Below are positions 48,637 to 57,458 of a DNA stretch of 63,102 nt, one piece after another. Both the position numbers and the translations under genes were made by a program. How positions within the stretch are numbered: position 1 is the first letter of the stretch; each line of letters starts with the position of its first letter. The notes beneath the pieces are model-generated. The model made no database searches and was not told the DNA's origin. It saw only the letters and a program-made list of their open reading frames with translations. Origin of the DNA: Actinomycetota bacterium (GTDB lineage: Bacteria; Actinomycetota; Geothermincolia; Geothermincolales; RBG-13-55-18); assembly GCA_013178005.1 (NCBI GenBank), contig JABLXL010000025.1:1-63102 (forward strand), written 5' to 3'.

Positions 48637-49071
48637 CTATTCCTCGATGAAGATGTCCTTGAGGCGCTCCATCTCCTCCTGCCTCTTGGCAAGCCTTTCC
48701 TCGGGGGTGGCGGCCAGCACCTTGCGCAGCGCGTCGGCGAGGTTGACGGGGTTGAAGGGTTTCACGATGTAGCCGTCGGCCCCCATCCTCCACCCCCTGG
48801 CCATGTCCTCGTCCTGCACCTTCGCCGTGAGCACCACCACGGGCAAGTCCCTCAGGCCCTCGTCCTCGCGCATAAGCTTGAGGATCTCCCACCCGTCCAT
48901 CTGGGGCATCATGATGTCCAGCACCAGGAGGTCGGGGGGGTTCTCGCGCATCATCTTCATCGCGGTCCTGCCATCCCAGGCCTCCTCCACCTCGAATTGC
49001 TCCAGCTCGAGGTTGATGCGAACCAGCCTCGTCACCATGGGATCGTCGTCCACCACGAGAACGCGGTACAT
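48637..49071 (-). CDS. Single-domain response regulator (CheY-like)
   Basis: 144 aa receiver: acidic pocket DDD at 8-10, phospho-acceptor D52 (LVLDIMMPQMDG), T82, and K104 (YIVKPFNP). There is no output domain, only a short charged C-terminal helix. The start at 49071 has AGGAGG 5 nt upstream. It probably acts by protein contact or as a phosphorelay intermediate; the orphan kinase at 24329 is a candidate partner on the basis of isolation alone. Confidence 0.93.
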   Translation of the reverse strand: MYRVLVVDDDPMVTRLVRINLELEQFEVEEAWDGRTAMKMMRENPPDLLVLDIMMPQMDGWEILKLMREDEGLRDLPVVVLTAKVQDEDMARGWRMGADGYIVKPFNPVNLADALRKVLAATPEERLAKRQEEMERLKDIFIEE

Positions 49072-49274
49072 GGCCACCTCCTTCATCCCCCCGATCTTAA
49101 CAGTATTCTACAATATCCCGGACGATTTTTCCTTCATGCCCTGCGAACGGCATGGTGCCATCCGGCATCGTGGAACAACCTCCCGAGACCGCCGGTTCCG
49201 GAGGCCTGCCCCAGCGGCGCCGCTGGAAGGCCCTCCCGGGGGGAAGGCGAACCCGGTTCCGGGCCATCCCGCTG

Positions 49275-49283
49275 TGATATAAT
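49275..49283 (+). promoter_or_regulatory. Extended -10 promoter of the acyl-CoA dehydrogenase gene
   Basis: TGATATAAT (TGn plus consensus TATAAT at 49278-49283) lies about 62 bp upstream of the ATG. The -35 region is poor, as is common for extended -10 promoters. GGAGGAAGGG is the ribosome site. Confidence 0.65.
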
Positions 49284-49345
49284 TTCCCCGCGTTCAAGGC
49301 ACCGGAGCGACCTCCCGGCCGCTCCGTTACCACAGGGAGGAAGGG

Positions 49346-50488
49346 ATGAGTTACGACATCTTTCAGCCGGTGCACGAGGATTTCCGCAAGACGGTGAGGG
49401 AGTTCGTCGAGAACGAGCTCGCGCCGCACGCCGACGAATGGGAGGAGGCCGAGGAGTTCCCGCGCGAGGTGTTCACCCGCATGGGGGAGCTGGGCTTTTT
49501 AGGCATGTCCTACCCGGAGGAATACGGCGGGGACGACGACCGGCTGGCGGAGGCGGTGCTCCACGAGGAGATGACCCGTTGCGGATCCGCGGGGGTGGCC
49601 TCGGGCATCGGGGCCCACATCGGCATCGCCATGCCCCAGATCAACCGCTTCGGCACCCCGGAACAGAAGGAGAAGTACCTGGTGCCGGGGATCAAGGGCG
49701 AGACCATCGGCGCCCTGGGGATAACCGAGCCGGAGGCCGGCTCCGACGTGGCGGGGATCAAGACCTACGCGGTCAGGGACGGCTCCGACTGGATCATCAA
49801 CGGCTCCAAGACCTTCATCACCAACGGCGTGCGCTGCGACTGGGTGGTGGCGGCGGTGAAGACCGACCGTGACAAGGGATACGCCGGCATCTCCCAGTTC
49901 ATCATCGACCGCGGCACTCCCGGCTTCGAGACCTCCAAGAAGATCAAGAAGTTGGGCTGGAAGGCCTCGGATACCGGCGAGCTCTCCTTCATTGACGTCC
50001 GCGTGCCGGCCGACGCCCTGCTGGGGGAGGAGAACCGCGGGTTCTTCCAGATCATGGCCAACTTCGTGTGGGAGCGCCTGATCATGTCCCTGGGCGCGGT
50101 GGCGGGAGCACAGCTCCTGCTCGACATCTCCATCCAGTACGCCAAGGAGCGGCAGGCCTTCGGTAAGCCCATCTCAAAGTTCCAGGCCATCGCGCACATG
50201 CTGGCCGACATGGCCACGGAGATCGAGCTGGGACGCGCCTTCACCTATCACGTGCTCAAGCTCTACGTGGAGGGCAAGGAGCCGGTGAAGGAGGTGGCCA
50301 TGGCCAAGCTCTTCACCCAGTCCATGGCGGTCAGGGTCGCCGACCGGGCCATCCAGATCCACGGCGGCTACGGCTACACCGAGGAGTACCCCATCGCCCG
50401 CGCCTGGCGCGACATGCGCCTGGGCCCCATCGGCGGCGGCACCGACGAGATCATGAAGGAGATCATCTCCCGCTCCCTCGGATTATAG
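49346..50488 (+). CDS. Acyl-CoA dehydrogenase
   Basis: FAD-dependent alpha,beta-dehydrogenation of an acyl-CoA, passing electrons to ETF. 380 aa, full length: GITEPEAGSD, a C-terminal GYGYTEEYPIARAWRD segment, and GPIGGGTDEIM. The Glu that is the catalytic base in medium-chain enzymes (YEGT) is Gly here. E243 in WERLIMSLGAVAG aligns with the base of isovaleryl- and long-chain-type enzymes, so the enzyme should be active. Chain specificity is unknown. Confidence 0.95.
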   Translation: MSYDIFQPVHEDFRKTVREFVENELAPHADEWEEAEEFPREVFTRMGELGFLGMSYPEEYGGDDDRLAEAVLHEEMTRCGSAGVASGIGAHIGIAMPQINRFGTPEQKEKYLVPGIKGETIGALGITEPEAGSDVAGIKTYAVRDGSDWIINGSKTFITNGVRCDWVVAAVKTDRDKGYAGISQFIIDRGTPGFETSKKIKKLGWKASDTGELSFIDVRVPADALLGEENRGFFQIMANFVWERLIMSLGAVAGAQLLLDISIQYAKERQAFGKPISKFQAIAHMLADMATEIELGRAFTYHVLKLYVEGKEPVKEVAMAKLFTQSMAVRVADRAIQIHGGYGYTEEYPIARAWRDMRLGPIGGGTDEIMKEIISRSLGL

Positions 50489-50505
50489 ATAACGTTCGTT
50501 AGATT

Positions 50506-51062
50506 GCATCGCGTAAGCGATTGCGCCGAGCGGAGCGAGGCGCAACGGTGCCAGCGCGTTGTGTCGCGGAGCGATGCAAGGCCTGGCACGTATACGTTCG
50601 GATAAATACGCCGGGCTTACCCGCCCCCGCCCGAAAGCCAGCATCGCGTAAGCGATTGCGCCGAGCGGAGCGAGGCGCAACGGTGCCAGCGCGTTGTGTC
50701 GCGGAGCGATGCAAGGCCTGGCACGTATACGTTCGGATAAATACGCCGGGCTTACCCGCCCCCGCCCGAAAGCCAGCATCGCGTAAGCGATTGCGCCGAG
50801 CGGAGCGAGGCGCAACGGTGCCAGCGCGTTGTGTCGCGGAGCGATGCAAGGCCTGGCACGTATACGTTCGGATAAATACGCCGGGCTTACCCGCCCCCGC
50901 CTAAAAGCCAGCAACGGTGCCAGCGCGTTGTGTCGCGGAGCGATGCAAGGCCTGGCACGTATACGTTCGGATAAATACGCCGGGCTTACCCGCCCCCGCC
51001 CGAAAGCCAGCAACGGTGCCAGTGCGTTGCGTCGCGGAGCGATGCAAGGCCTGGCACGCATG
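50506..51062. repeat. Tandem array of 135-bp and 99-bp units, dispersed family B locus 2
   Basis: Three 135-bp units begin at 50506, 50641 and 50776. A 99-bp unit at 50911 and a partial unit at 51010 both lack the 36-bp GCATCGCGTAAGCG...GAGGCG part. Each unit holds nested inverted repeats: TTGCGCC/GGCGCAA around 11 nt, and GTGCCAG/CTGGCAC around about 35 nt. The array fills the gap between the converging acyl-CoA dehydrogenase and M24 genes. Since 135 and 99 are multiples of 3, long ORFs remain open across it, but they are not called. Confidence 0.93.
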
Positions 51063-51090
51063 CATCCCGGGGATTGTTCCCCCGACCTCT

Positions 51091-52260
51091 TTATAGGTCC
51101 AGCACCGTGAGCTCGAGGGGAGTGGTGTTGAGCATCTCGCCCCCATCGGGGGTCACTCTCACCACGCACTCCAGCCTCATGCCGCCCACGCCCGGAACGT
51201 TCATGACCAGCGCGGCCACCTCGACCACGTTCTCCTGCAGCACCACGTCGCGGAACTCGTCGCTGTTGATGATGGCGGGGTACCACTCATGGCCGATGAC
51301 CCCGATGCCGTGCCCGAAGGCGGGCAGGGTGTAATCGGCGTAACCGAGAGACGAGACCTCGTCGTACACCTTCTGCCACACTTGCCCCACGGTGACTCCC
51401 GACTTTAGCGATCCGATGAGCAACTCCGCCGTCCTCAGGTAGGCATCGGCCAGTTTTCTCTGTTCGCCGGAGGGCTTTCCCAGGATGTAATTGTGCGATA
51501 GGTCGGAGTAATAGCGCCTGTAGGTGGGGTGCATGTCGACCAGCAGATTCTCGTTGGGTTGAAGTATCTTGTCGGTGGGCGGGGTGCACCCCCCTATCGG
51601 GTACCAGGTCCGGTAGCCGGAGGCGATCTCGGAGGATCCCGTGACCGGCCAGTGGAACTCGCTTCCCAGCTCGCGCATGGCCAGCTCGCCTATGCCCGCT
51701 ATCTCCTGCTCCGTCATCCCCACCCGCAGCGACTCCCTCACCCTGGCCTGGGCTGCGTCCGCGATGGCGGCCGCCTGGCGCAGGAGCTTTATCTCCTCCG
51801 GATCCTTGACGTAGGTAACCACGTCCATGAGGTCCAGTGCGTTAACGAAGGTCGCTCCGGGCAGGCTTTCCTTGAGGAACTCGTATTCGGTGGCAAAAAG
51901 GTAGCCCGCGATCATGCGGGGAGAATGTCCGAGCTCCACCCCGATGACCGCATTTTCCCAACCATGCTCCCGTATCTGGCGCACGGTCACATCCCACAGC
52001 TCGAAGCCCGGGATGGGCCCGCAACCGGTGACGTTTTCCAGCCAGGAATCGTCCTTCACCCTTTCGGCGTCCATGAGCAGCGTGTTCAAGCCCACGTACC
52101 CATCCCTCGAAACCATGGCCACACTGCGCCAGGGTATAAACGCTCCCCCGATATAGGTGACGCTCTTTCCCCGCGTGGCCAGGAGGAGATCGATCCCCCG
52201 CGCGGCCATCTCCTCCTTTATCCGGGCGATCCTCTTGCCGTAATCGATGTTCGCCTCCAC
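51091..52260 (-). CDS. M24-family (pita-bread) protein, Xaa-Pro peptidase-like
   Basis: 389 aa: a creatinase-type N-terminal domain (about 1-145) and the M24 pita-bread domain. Metal ligands D242 (LVDMHPTY), D253 (YSDLSHN), H317 (FGHGIG) and E364 (MRLEC) are visible, but the position usually held by Glu in MVFTIEP aligns with Ala350. That makes ordinary dimetal aminopeptidase activity doubtful. Creatinase-like or hydrolase roles on small amides are alternatives. Confidence 0.87.
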   Translation of the reverse strand: MEANIDYGKRIARIKEEMAARGIDLLLATRGKSVTYIGGAFIPWRSVAMVSRDGYVGLNTLLMDAERVKDDSWLENVTGCGPIPGFELWDVTVRQIREHGWENAVIGVELGHSPRMIAGYLFATEYEFLKESLPGATFVNALDLMDVVTYVKDPEEIKLLRQAAAIADAAQARVRESLRVGMTEQEIAGIGELAMRELGSEFHWPVTGSSEIASGYRTWYPIGGCTPPTDKILQPNENLLVDMHPTYRRYYSDLSHNYILGKPSGEQRKLADAYLRTAELLIGSLKSGVTVGQVWQKVYDEVSSLGYADYTLPAFGHGIGVIGHEWYPAIINSDEFRDVVLQENVVEVAALVMNVPGVGGMRLECVVRVTPDGGEMLNTTPLELTVLDL

Positions 52261-52373
52261 CTCATACCTCCCTCTCTCTAACAGGACTCAAGAGATTCGC
52301 GGCGCTATAGGGTCTGGCGGTCGACGCGGCGACCCGGCACGCGATATCAAGGTTATACCCCTTCGTTGCGCCA

Positions 52374-52625
52374 TTACAACGGGTCGCGCGCGGCATGAGC
52401 AAAGCGCGTTCTTTCGGAGGCAAGAACGGCGGGAGCGCGAACCGTGCAAGTTAACCACGGCATATTATGGGATAAAGTGAAGATGCGACCCCCTCCTTCT
52501 TTACAACGGGTCGCGCGCGGCATGAGCAAAGCGCGTTCTTTCGGAGGCAAGAACGGCGGGAGCGCGAACCGTGCAAGTTAACCACGGTATATTATGGGAT
52601 AAAGTGAAGGTGCGAACCCACCTTC
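52374..52625. repeat. 127-bp tandem repeat with hairpins
   Basis: The unit begins TTACAACGGGTCGCGCGCGG at 52374 and again at 52501, and the copies differ at only a few positions. Each holds the inverted repeats GTTCTT/AAGAAC around an 8-nt loop and CCGTG/CACGG around 9 nt, then an AT-rich TATATTATGGGATAAA. It lies 120-370 bp upstream of the propeller lipoprotein and could be a structured leader RNA. No known riboswitch class was recognised. The rest of 52261-52743 has no gene. Confidence 0.85.
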
Positions 52626-52743
52626 AGGGTGATGCCGGAGAAGAGGCGCAGTATACTGAGGCCGGGAGATCCTGCGCGCGAAGATGCAGCCGTCCGATTC
52701 TACCCTGTAAGTTGCGGAGAAATAATCCCAGGAGATAGGCGAG

Positions 52744-53931
52744 ATGAACGCCGTTAGGGCGGGTTGGCGATCATATGCCATAGCGATCTGCTCGATGCTC
52801 CTGGGGATTGCAGGCTGCACAAGCAGCGGAGGCGGAGAAGCCGGGGAGGCGATCCCGCAGGACGCCTATCGAGGGCGGGAAGTCGAAAACATCCAGATTA
52901 TCCAGGAAAACGGCGGCCGTGCCTGCTGGTCCCCGGATGGAGACAAGATCGCCTTCGACCGCCAGAACGAGGACGGGTACTTCGACCTCTATGTCATGCG
53001 GCTGGGAGAAACCTCCGCCTTCCCCATCACGCAGGGAAATCCAGGCGCGAACCAGCTCAATAACGGCAATCCCGCGTGGCATCCGCTGGGCGGATACATC
53101 GTCTTCGTATCCGAGGAGGAGAGGCATTACGGCGCAGGGAGCCGATGGCCCAGCAACCCCGGTATCGGCGCCTTCTGCAACCTGTGGGCAACGGACGAAG
53201 AGGGCGGCCGTTTCTGGAAGCTGACCGATATCCCCGTGAAACAGGAGAGGGACGACGGCCTCCCGGTCATGGGCGTCATGAACCCCCGCTTCTCCCGCGA
53301 CGGATCGAGGTTGATGTGGACGGAGAGGTATGGAGAAGGCGGCAAATGGGGCCGATGGAGGATCAAGGCGGCGGACTTCCGCATCGGCGATGATGGTCCG
53401 CGGCTGGAGAATGAAACCGTTCTCTTCCAGCCCGGAGCCGGTATGGGCTGTTACGTCACGGCCATGGGGTTCAGCCCCGACGATCGCTCCATCCTCCTCG
53501 CCGGCAACCTCGACGGGCAGGATGAGTTCGGCATGGATCAGTACGTCTACGATCTCGAGACTGGTGAGCTCACCAACCTGCAGAACTCGCCCACCGCGTG
53601 GGAAGAAGGAGCGTGCTGGTCTCCCGACGGCAAGAGCATAGTCTATATGACCGACCTCGGCTCCTCGCTGGATTTCAACGATCCCCACTGGTACTGGCAG
53701 CCACGTACGGGGGAGTACTGGATAATGAACGCGGACGGGTCCGGCAAGAGGAGGTTGACCTATTTCAACGATCCCAAATACCCGGAGTATGTTGGGAAAC
53801 CGGTTATCGCCGCGGTCTGTTCCTTCGACCGGGATGGGGAGAAGCTGGTGGGAGTCATAGGCGTGGACGAGGGAACGGAGGAGAAGGCGGATTTCAGGCT
53901 GCAGCTGGTATTGATAGAGATGCGCCGCTGA
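52744..53931 (+). CDS. Lipoprotein with TolB-like beta-propeller repeats
   Basis: 395 aa. The signal peptide ends in the lipobox GIAGC with C25. The mature part contains several PD40/TolB-type blades: CWSPDGDKIAFDRQ, PAWHPLGGYIVF, RFSRDGSRLMW, GFSPDDRSILLAG and CWSPDGKSIVYM, with IMNADGSGKRRLT near the end. Predicted to sit on the outer face of the membrane and bind protein or glycan; no enzyme motif is seen. The gene stands alone, converging with the exporter gene. Confidence 0.88.
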   Translation: MNAVRAGWRSYAIAICSMLLGIAGCTSSGGGEAGEAIPQDAYRGREVENIQIIQENGGRACWSPDGDKIAFDRQNEDGYFDLYVMRLGETSAFPITQGNPGANQLNNGNPAWHPLGGYIVFVSEEERHYGAGSRWPSNPGIGAFCNLWATDEEGGRFWKLTDIPVKQERDDGLPVMGVMNPRFSRDGSRLMWTERYGEGGKWGRWRIKAADFRIGDDGPRLENETVLFQPGAGMGCYVTAMGFSPDDRSILLAGNLDGQDEFGMDQYVYDLETGELTNLQNSPTAWEEGACWSPDGKSIVYMTDLGSSLDFNDPHWYWQPRTGEYWIMNADGSGKRRLTYFNDPKYPEYVGKPVIAAVCSFDRDGEKLVGVIGVDEGTEEKADFRLQLVLIEMRR

Positions 53932-54016
53932 GCGTGGGAGCGACCGGTGCCCGCGCGAAACCCGCATGCGATGGACAAAGCACCATGAATCGCTCCCGTC
54001 AGCGCTTATCCTCGCC

Positions 54017-56437
54017 TCATGCGCGAGTGGATCCCGACCGCGCCGCGATCTCTTCCCGCTTGCGCTCCACCTTTTCCGCCCACCAGGCGAGTATGGAGGG
54101 CAGGACCAGCAGGGACGCCAGGAGGGCGAAGGTCAGGGAGAGGGCGGTGATGCCCCCGAAGCGGCGCAGGGGAGTGATGTCGCTTACCGCGATGATGGCG
54201 AAAGCCCCTGCGGTGGTGACCGCCGCGGCGACCAGGGCTTTGCCTACGTGAAGCACGGTGAGTCGGATGGCTTCGTCTATATCCAGCCCCCCTCGGTGCC
54301 ACTCCTCGCGGAAACGGTGGGTGACGTGGATGCCGAAGTCGATCCCCGCCCCGATGACCAGGGAGGAGATCATCACGGTCATGAAATCCAGGGGCCAGCC
54401 CAATAGCACCAGCGACCCTATCTCCAGCGCGATGCCCAGGAAGACCACGCTGGTGGCCGCCAGCCCCAGGAAGAAGGACTTGAACACGGCCATCACCACC
54501 AGGGCGCATAGCAACAGCGCCAGCCCCGAGGTCTTGAGTTGGGTGGGCAAAATGTTACTGAGCAGGTCGCTCATGAGCACGGGCATGCCGCTGTAGCCCA
54601 TGCTTATCCCCGGGTTCTCCGCCGTCACCCCGGCGCCGGTTTCGCGCATGATCTTCGCGATGCGCTCCATGTCGCTCTCCCTGCCGCGCGCGACGCGTAT
54701 GCTGATCATGGCCGTCCTGCCGTCCTTGCTGATGAGGCGCGCGCCGCTTCCTCCCCCGTTCCCGTTGCCCTGCAACCTGGTCAAGGAGGAGATCACTTCC
54801 TCCTTGCTCCCGGGAACGACGCCCTGGTTGGCGTTGCGCACCACATCCGCGATGCTCATCACCTTTTCCCGGGAGATCAGGGCCTCGCCCTCCTCGTCGG
54901 TTTCGCCGGTGGAGGATATGGCGTCCTCGTAGGCGAGCATGGAGCGAAGGTTCTCCGGCTCCAGGATATCCCCCTCCACCAGCGCGTAGGCCACGCTCTG
55001 CCCCCCGAAGTATTCGCTGATCTTGCTCGAGGCCTGCATGGAAGGGGCGTCGGCCTTCATCATGCTGGAGAGATCGGCCTCGGTGGAGATATTGAACCCC
55101 AGCGCGATACAGGCCGCCAGCACCAGGAGGGTGACCAGCCCCACGGTCAGGCGGTGGTGCTCGGAGAGGACGGCGACCTTGGCCAGGGAACGGTCGAGCC
55201 ACGTCTCACCTGTCTTCCCCTGGCGTTTGAGGTTCCTGCGCTCCCAACGCTCCTGTGCCCTGGGGCCGCGGTCGCGCAGCACCAGGGCGGCCGGCAGGAG
55301 GGTGATGGAGAGCAGGAAACTGAAAAGCACGCCCGCGACGCAGAGCACTCCGAACTGCACGATGGGAGGCATGTCGGATATGGAGAAGGAGGCGAAACCA
55401 AAGGCGGTGGTCACGGCGGTGAGGAAGACCGCCACCCCCGTGGTCACCACCGCGGTGACGCTGGACGCATGGGGGTCGCCGCCTCCGCGGCGCTCCTCGT
55501 AATAGCGGGATAGCACGTGTATGGCATAGGCGATGTCCACCCCCAGGAGGAGGGGCATGATGGCCGTGCTCTGGTAGGTGAACGGGAAGCCCAGCCATCC
55601 CGAGAGGCCCATCACCCACAGGATGGTGACGATGATAACCCCGAGGGTCAGCAGCACGTCGGAGATCCTACGGAAGGTGAGGAAGAGAACCACGATGATG
55701 AAGAGAAGGGCCAACCCGAAGAGCAACCTGGTCTCCTTCATGGTCTGCTGGTTGGAATCGCGGTTCTGGGTGGCGCTTCCGCTCTCGTAAAGGTCCACGC
55801 CCTCGAGGCCGGAGAAGTAATCCCGCGTGCGATCCTCGAACGGTCCGACTCCCTTTATCTGCTGCGAGGTGCTCAGGTCAGGGTTGATCTTGGCGGTGAT
55901 GAGCAGCGCCCCGCCGTCGCCGGAGATGCCGTTCGAACCTCCCCCGGTCATCCCCAGCTTCCTGGCGCGCTCCGCGGCGAGCTCGAGGTTTCTCCTCACC
56001 TGTTCCTCAAGCTCCCCGTCGCTCAACTCGTCCGCCTTATCGACGAGAAGCTCGCCCCCGGGCACCGGCTCGGGACCGGGGAAATAACTCATGCCGTCGA
56101 GAGGGGTCTCGATCTCGGTCACGAAGCTTCCCCACACCTCTGCGTCCTCGCGCATGTGGGCGGGATAGCCCGCCACCCTGCGCAGCACCTCCCCGGAGAG
56201 CACGTCGCCCTCGAGCAGTATCTGCTCCTCGCTGGTCCCCCCGAAGATGTCCTGCGCCTTTTCCAGCACCTTCACGGACTCGAGGTCCTTGGGCAGCATG
56301 CTCTTGTACCCGTACTCCGCCTTCAGGAACCTGAACCCCACCATCGCCAGCGCGGTCACCGCTAGGACCGCCAGGATGACCAGCACCGGCCTCTTCTCGC
56401 TCTGCGACGCCAACCCGCGAAATACCTTTTCCATCAT
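54017..56437 (-). CDS. MMPL/RND-superfamily exporter
   Basis: 806 aa with the two-fold RND layout: TM1 (about 17-35), a large extracytoplasmic loop, TM2-6 (about 240-395), then a repeat of TM, loop and five TMs. The motif GVDIAYAIHVLSRYYEE in the first half has its counterpart GAGIDFGIHVTHRFREEW in the second. This resembles the archaeal/actinobacterial MMPL-type lipid or hydrophobe exporters driven by ion gradient. It follows marR on the same strand. Confidence 0.92.
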   Translation of the reverse strand: MMEKVFRGLASQSEKRPVLVILAVLAVTALAMVGFRFLKAEYGYKSMLPKDLESVKVLEKAQDIFGGTSEEQILLEGDVLSGEVLRRVAGYPAHMREDAEVWGSFVTEIETPLDGMSYFPGPEPVPGGELLVDKADELSDGELEEQVRRNLELAAERARKLGMTGGGSNGISGDGGALLITAKINPDLSTSQQIKGVGPFEDRTRDYFSGLEGVDLYESGSATQNRDSNQQTMKETRLLFGLALLFIIVVLFLTFRRISDVLLTLGVIIVTILWVMGLSGWLGFPFTYQSTAIMPLLLGVDIAYAIHVLSRYYEERRGGGDPHASSVTAVVTTGVAVFLTAVTTAFGFASFSISDMPPIVQFGVLCVAGVLFSFLLSITLLPAALVLRDRGPRAQERWERRNLKRQGKTGETWLDRSLAKVAVLSEHHRLTVGLVTLLVLAACIALGFNISTEADLSSMMKADAPSMQASSKISEYFGGQSVAYALVEGDILEPENLRSMLAYEDAISSTGETDEEGEALISREKVMSIADVVRNANQGVVPGSKEEVISSLTRLQGNGNGGGSGARLISKDGRTAMISIRVARGRESDMERIAKIMRETGAGVTAENPGISMGYSGMPVLMSDLLSNILPTQLKTSGLALLLCALVVMAVFKSFFLGLAATSVVFLGIALEIGSLVLLGWPLDFMTVMISSLVIGAGIDFGIHVTHRFREEWHRGGLDIDEAIRLTVLHVGKALVAAAVTTAGAFAIIAVSDITPLRRFGGITALSLTFALLASLLVLPSILAWWAEKVERKREEIAARSGSTRA

Positions 56438-56568
56438 CTCCGCCTTATTCGCCTCCCCACTTCATTCAACTTTTCGCCCCACTAATTTCCTGCATGCATT
56501 TCCCACAAGCGAATATTCGTTCGCCCGGGAATCGAGGAGTCGGCGCGGCACCCCAGGCGGTCGCGCCT

Positions 56569-56683
56569 CTCCAACCCGTGTCCCTTTTTCCGCCGCTTTC
56601 GGCTCGATACAGGGCTTTTCACGCAGCCTTTCCGCCATAACGTCTTTCAGCCCGTGTCCCCTTTACCGCCGCGTTCGGCCTCC
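56569..56683. repeat. Degenerate duplication of the marR 3' end
   Basis: About 37 bp covering the marR stop region (56645-56683, CCCGTGTCCCCTTTACCGCC and onward) recurs 76 bp downstream at 56569-56605 with several substitutions. It parallels the duplicated 3' ends of nadA and atpD. Confidence 0.65.
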
Positions 56684-57111
56684 ATCCGGTCGGCTATCTT
56701 CCTGAAGACCTCCAGCAGACACTTCCTCTCCGCGGAGGACAGGTTGCGCAACACCGCTTTCATGTCCTCGATGCGCATCCTCTCGATGCGTCTCGCCAGG
56801 CGCTTACCCTCCGGCGTCAAGGTCAGCCTGACCACGCGGCGGTCGTCGCGGTCGCGCGCCCTTGCTATGAGGCCTTTCTCCAGCAGGCGATCCGCCGTGC
56901 GGGTGATCACGCCCTGGGTAACGCACAGGTACTTCGCCACCTCTCCCGCGGTCACGTCCCCTCCCTCGGCGATGAACAACAGGAGCATCACCTGGGGGAA
57001 GGAAAGGTCCTCGCGTACCCTCCATCTCCGCTCCTCGCGGAAACCGTGAAAAGCACGAATCACCGCCTCGAGCAACTCGCGGGCGTACGCTTCCAGCTCT
57101 TCCTCGTCCAT
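56647..57111 (-). CDS. MarR-family transcriptional regulator
   Basis: 154 aa winged helix-turn-helix dimer protein. It has a helical N-terminus, recognition region AGEVAKYLCVTQGVITRTADRLLEKGLI, wing with RDRDDRRVVRLTLTPEG, and C-terminal dimer helices. It lies just before the MMPL exporter (209-bp gap), the usual pairing in which a MarR protein represses an exporter and itself. An AT-rich, palindrome-bearing stretch precedes the gene. Confidence 0.94.
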   Translation of the reverse strand: MDEEELEAYARELLEAVIRAFHGFREERRWRVREDLSFPQVMLLLFIAEGGDVTAGEVAKYLCVTQGVITRTADRLLEKGLIARARDRDDRRVVRLTLTPEGKRLARRIERMRIEDMKAVLRNLSSAERKCLLEVFRKIADRMEAERGGKGDTG

Positions 57112-57119
57112 CTTTTATC

Positions 57120-57165
57120 CCATATATTTCGCTTTACTAAATTTTTGCTAAAACAAATAATAGCG
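57120..57165. promoter_or_regulatory. Candidate MarR operator/promoter region
   Basis: Strikingly AT-rich compared with its surroundings. It contains TTTACTAAA (a palindrome around one base) and a similar TTTTGCTAAAA, inside an outer CGCT/AGCG pair. The position just upstream of marR suits autoregulation; no exact half-site rule is claimed. The rest up to 57458 shows no gene. Confidence 0.45.
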
Positions 57166-57458
57166 AGATTCTAGCGCCCACCCGCGGGCCTGTCAAGGGA
57201 CTTCCGCCATGTCACCGCAATCGGGTGGTGTAAGGGGGACGAGGACCGGGGGCGCAAGTTTAAACAGTAGAGCAGTGGTGATAATTTAAACATGAGAAAC
57301 GGACATCGCAAGGCATAGCGGAAGGCTACGAAACCCCGCCAGGGTCTCCACCATGTGATGAAAGCGACGAGGGAGAGCGCCCTGCGCTCGACCCAAAGAG
57401 GCGGACGACCGGGGATCAGGAGGAACACCCGGAAGGGCGGAAACGGTGGTGGTTCACG

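Noticed and set aside
50506-51062. CRISPR array
   Set aside because: The units are contiguous and nearly identical with no unique spacers, and no cas genes are present.
50483-51286. Long minus-strand ORF with a repeating 45-residue peptide across the 135-bp array
   Set aside because: The unit length is divisible by 3, so several frames stay open. The frame also runs antisense or out of frame through the real M24 gene, and there is no ribosome site.
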